Below, in pieces: positions 7,675 through 9,378 of a DNA stretch of 9,378 nucleotides (position 1 is its first letter; each line of letters starts with the position of its first letter). The DNA is from an uncultured Lachnoanaerobaculum sp. GTDB lineage: Bacteria; Bacillota; Clostridia; Lachnospirales; Lachnospiraceae. The notes beneath the pieces are model-generated. The model saw only the letters and a program-made list of their open reading frames with translations. It was not told the origin of the DNA and ran no database searches. The position numbers and the translations under genes were made by a program. The stretch is taken from NCBI GenBank assembly GCA_937925515.1, contig CALALP010000029.1, positions 1-9,378 on the forward strand. Reading direction: 5' to 3'.

Positions 7675-8535
7675 TTACAAATCCCCAACCAATTCCTTTA
7701 GTACCTTTCCTATATCCTCATTAATACATATAGATTTTTCTACAATATCGCTAGGTACATAGCTTTCATTTAAATTTAAGCAAATATATCTTACATTTTC
7801 CCATTCTTTAGTCATATTCCAAAAGCTAAATTTAATAATTGCAGGAGTATTATTTCCTACTCCAAGCTCAAAAAATACTACATTCTTATCCTTACATTCA
7901 TTTAAAAAACTTAAATAGTTTTCATGTGCTTTATGCCACCCTTCGTCCTCAACAAATCTATTATCAATTCTAAGATTCATAGTCATAGGTTTGCCACATT
8001 TTGGGCAATATGGTATCAATTCACTTGGGATTTTCATATTCTCTTGTTTAGCTATCATCTCTCTTACTGCTTTTTCATTGTCATAAGTCTTATTATGGCA
8101 TGGCTTACTACATTGCCATAAGCCATAATCTCCCTGCATATAATACAGTCTATTCTTATCAAAACCTGCTCTTTGTATTTGGTGGTCTACATTTGTAGTT
8201 ATAATAAAATAATTCTTATCTTTAAGCAATTTAAATAAATTTTTGTAAGGCTCTCCTATCTCTACATCATATCTATTATAAAAAATTTGCCTACTCCACC
8301 ATGCCCAGTATTCTTCCAATGTTTCAAATGGGTAAAATCCCCCTGAATACATATCATTAATACCATATTTATTCTTAAAATCTAAAAAATATTTCTCAAA
8401 TCTCTCTCCAAAATAGCTAAAACCTGCTGAAGTTGACATTCCTGCTCCAATACCAACAACAATGGCATCACATTTTTCTAAAATTTCAACTAAGTAACTC
8501 TTGGTAAATTTCTTCATCTTCTGATTTGAAAACAT
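7675..8535 (-). CDS. sirTM: SirTM-class sirtuin, NAD-dependent protein ADP-ribosyltransferase
   Basis: Predicted cytoplasmic sirtuin that transfers ADP-ribose from NAD+ to a protein rather than deacetylating lysine. In characterised SirTM systems the target is a lipoylated GcvH-like carrier. The 286 residues show the Rossmann NAD motif GAGMSTSAGF (30-39), TTNVDHQIQRAG (113-124), a zinc site C142-x3-C146 and C177-x2-C180, and ELGVGNNTP (223-231). In ordinary deacetylase sirtuins the catalytic residue is the His of an HG motif. Here the position is Gln134 (MQGDYG), and N115 lies 19 residues before it; this N...Q pair is the SirTM hallmark. The start at 8535 is chosen because AAAGGTGG lies 6 nt upstream; the internal Met7 has none. 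The gene overlaps the end of the macrodomain gene by 50 nt, implying translational coupling. No GcvH-L or LplA2 partner gene follows in this window. Confidence 0.9.
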   Translation of the reverse strand: MFSNQKMKKFTKSYLVEILEKCDAIVVGIGAGMSTSAGFSYFGERFEKYFLDFKNKYGINDMYSGGFYPFETLEEYWAWWSRQIFYNRYDVEIGEPYKNLFKLLKDKNYFIITTNVDHQIQRAGFDKNRLYYMQGDYGLWQCSKPCHNKTYDNEKAVREMIAKQENMKIPSELIPYCPKCGKPMTMNLRIDNRFVEDEGWHKAHENYLSFLNECKDKNVVFFELGVGNNTPAIIKFSFWNMTKEWENVRYICLNLNESYVPSDIVEKSICINEDIGKVLKELVGDL

Positions 8536-9259
8536 TAAACACCACCTTTAACTTTCTATCTTTTTCTTTTAAATATCTCTTTACCGTATCTATTGCAATT
8601 TCTGCTGCTATTGTATTTGGAAAATGAAATTCTCCTGTAGATATACAACAAAAAGCTATACTCTTAACTTTATTTTCACTTGCTATCTCTAGGCAAGACA
8701 AATAACAAGACTCAAGTAACTTTTCATGATTTTCCGTTAATTTATCATCTACAATAGATCCAACTGTATGAATTACATACTTACTTGGAAGATTATATGC
8801 ACTTGTTATCTTAGCTTTGCCTGTTTCTTCTAAATGATTTTGTTTTTCCATTATCTCATTACAACTTTCTCTAAGTTGTATACCTGAATAAGTATGTATT
8901 GCATTATCAATACATTTATGATTTGGTACAAAGCAACCTAGTAATCTATTATTTGCTGCATTAACAATAGCATCTACCTTAAGAGTCGTAATATCCCCTC
9001 TCCATAAATAGATATTTTCTGCTATTTCATCTAAATCTTTTAACTTTGTAATGCCTTTTTCTTTTAATTCTAATTGCAAATATTTATCTTGAACCTTGAG
9101 AAATTCAGCACTTGCCTTTTTAGCCTCTCTTACATTAAAAAGCCCCCTCAGCAATTCTTTTTGGCTTTCTTCATCATTTGGAATGACTATTTTACTATAT
9201 TTATTATCTTCTTCTATTAATTTTTTTATCAAATATATTCTTCTTTCTTTTTGAGTCAT
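8486..9259 (-). CDS. Zinc-containing macrodomain ADP-ribosyl hydrolase (SirTM partner)
   Basis: Predicted eraser that removes ADP-ribose placed by the adjacent sirtuin. The 257-residue protein has an N-terminal helical extension (about 1-80), typical of this class, then a macrodomain from about residue 83. Motifs (numbered from this start): WRGDIT (86-91), DAIVNAANNRLLGC (96-109), zinc-type signature C109-x4-H114-x-C116 within GCFVPNHKCIDNAIH, and the phosphate-binding loop CISTGEFHFP (205-214). The C-H-C signature marks the Zn-macrodomain group found beside SirTM genes. A longer frame begins at an ATG at 9292, but that start lies inside a 32-nt palindrome without a ribosome site. The ATG at 9259 has AAGGAGA just upstream and is preferred. 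The stop (TGA, 8486-8488) lies inside the sirtuin gene. Order macrodomain then sirtuin matches known operons. Confidence 0.92.
   Translation of the reverse strand: MTQKERRIYLIKKLIEEDNKYSKIVIPNDEESQKELLRGLFNVREAKKASAEFLKVQDKYLQLELKEKGITKLKDLDEIAENIYLWRGDITTLKVDAIVNAANNRLLGCFVPNHKCIDNAIHTYSGIQLRESCNEIMEKQNHLEETGKAKITSAYNLPSKYVIHTVGSIVDDKLTENHEKLLESCYLSCLEIASENKVKSIAFCCISTGEFHFPNTIAAEIAIDTVKRYLKEKDRKLKVVFNVFKSEDEEIYQELLS
8542..8549 (-). promoter_or_regulatory. Ribosome binding site of the sirtuin gene, inside the macrodomain gene
   Basis: AAAGGTGG on the minus strand ends 6 nt before the ATG at 8535. It lies within the coding sequence of the macrodomain protein and decides the sirtuin start, placing the two genes in a 50-nt overlap. 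Confidence 0.7.
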
Positions 9260-9263
9260 AAGT

Positions 9264-9270
9264 TCTCCTT
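9264..9270 (-). promoter_or_regulatory. Ribosome binding site that fixes the macrodomain start
   Basis: AAGGAGA on the minus strand, with GGAG 5 nt before the ATG at 9259. It supports this start over the ATG at 9292. Confidence 0.8.
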
Positions 9271-9279
9271 CATTAACTA

Positions 9280-9311
9280 GGGGGTGTTGCAAAACATTTT
9301 ACAATGCCCCC
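9280..9311. repeat. 32-nt imperfect palindrome upstream of the macrodomain gene
   Basis: The arms are 16 nt each. On the minus strand the left arm is GGGGGCATTGTAAAAT, and the right arm ends TTTTGCAACACCCCC. Twelve of 16 positions are Watson-Crick pairs (five G-C at the base, then TTG/CAA and AAAA/TTTT), with two further G-T wobbles and two mismatches. It lies 9 nt upstream of the macrodomain ribosome site and 9 nt downstream of the partial gene's stop. No T-run follows on either strand, so it is a poor intrinsic terminator. Options are an RNA hairpin affecting the downstream gene, a REP-like element, or the end of an insertion sequence; the GGGGTGTTGCAAAA arm resembles transposon terminal repeats and is preceded by CTAG. 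Confidence 0.6.
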
Positions 9312-9320
9312 AAAATATTC

Positions 9321-9378
9321 TTATATTATCTTCTGATATGCAAGCCTCTCGCTGCCGTCCTCTACCTTTATAATTCCA
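9321..9378 (-). CDS. 3' end of an unidentified gene running off the right edge
   Basis: A minus-strand frame open to the window edge reads GIIKVEDGSERLAYQKII followed by TAA (9321-9323). The 18 residues have normal amino-acid composition for a coding sequence, but none of it is a motif I recognise. It is codirectional with the macrodomain gene, 61 nt upstream of it, and could be cotranscribed with it, or be the end of a transposase if the adjacent palindrome is an insertion-sequence end. A second frame stays open to a TAG at 9278-9280 but gives a less protein-like sequence that runs through the palindrome. Confidence 0.4.
   Translation of the reverse strand, partial: GIIKVEDGSERLAYQKII

Noticed and set aside
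9260..9292. Longer macrodomain start at the ATG at 9292 (11 extra residues)
   Set aside because: The extra codons lie in and next to the palindrome and have no ribosome site, whereas the ATG at 9259 has AAGGAGA at ideal spacing.
1..9378. CRISPR arrays, tRNA or rRNA genes
   Set aside because: No regularly spaced repeats apart from the coding 39-bp array, and no cloverleaf or rRNA-like stretches were seen outside the coding regions.

Overview
The window is AT-rich (GC roughly one third by eye). It has Gram-positive ribosome-binding sites (AAGG/GGAG type), standard genetic code use (a TGA stop is used), and a very large secreted surface protein with cell-wall-binding repeats. Together with a Firmicutes-type SirTM/zinc-macrodomain gene pair and a free-methionine-sulfoxide reductase, this points to a low-GC Firmicute. 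A host-associated anaerobe (for example an oral or mucosal Clostridiales/Lachnospiraceae-type organism) or a streptococcus-like commensal would fit. The exact genus is not established.

Layout. Positions 77-6772 (minus strand) encode a 2231-residue, multi-domain, extracellular family GH2 beta-galactosidase with the overall plan of pneumococcal BgaA. It has a signal peptide, a GH2 catalytic core with both catalytic glutamates visible, Ig-like modules, two discoidin/CBM-like sugar-binding modules, InlB-type repeats, a FIVAR-like helical segment, a 13-residue tandem-repeat stalk and a C-terminal choline/cell-wall-binding-type repeat module. No LPXTG sorting signal is present. Positions 6773-7064 are a divergent promoter region with a candidate promoter for each direction and a perfect operator-like inverted repeat just downstream of the galactosidase promoter.

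Positions 7065-7535 (plus strand) encode a GAF-fold free-methionine-(R)-sulfoxide reductase with all three signature cysteines, followed by a hairpin that may terminate it. The convergent gap 7536-7674 holds a short minus-strand stretch that reads like the tail of a lost gene. Positions 9259-7675 (minus strand) are a two-gene operon: a zinc-containing macrodomain protein, then a SirTM-class sirtuin whose start lies 50 bases inside the macrodomain gene. These are the writer (sirtuin ADP-ribosyltransferase) and eraser (macrodomain hydrolase) of a reversible protein ADP-ribosylation system known in Firmicutes pathogens. The usual partners (GcvH-L carrier and lipoate ligase LplA2) are not in the window. 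Immediately upstream is a 32-nt imperfect palindrome and then the 3' end of an unidentified gene running off the right edge.

Together the galactosidase would trim host or dietary beta-galactosides at the cell surface. The three right-hand genes look like protein- and metabolite-repair or redox-stress functions. Nothing in the sequence directly links the two halves.
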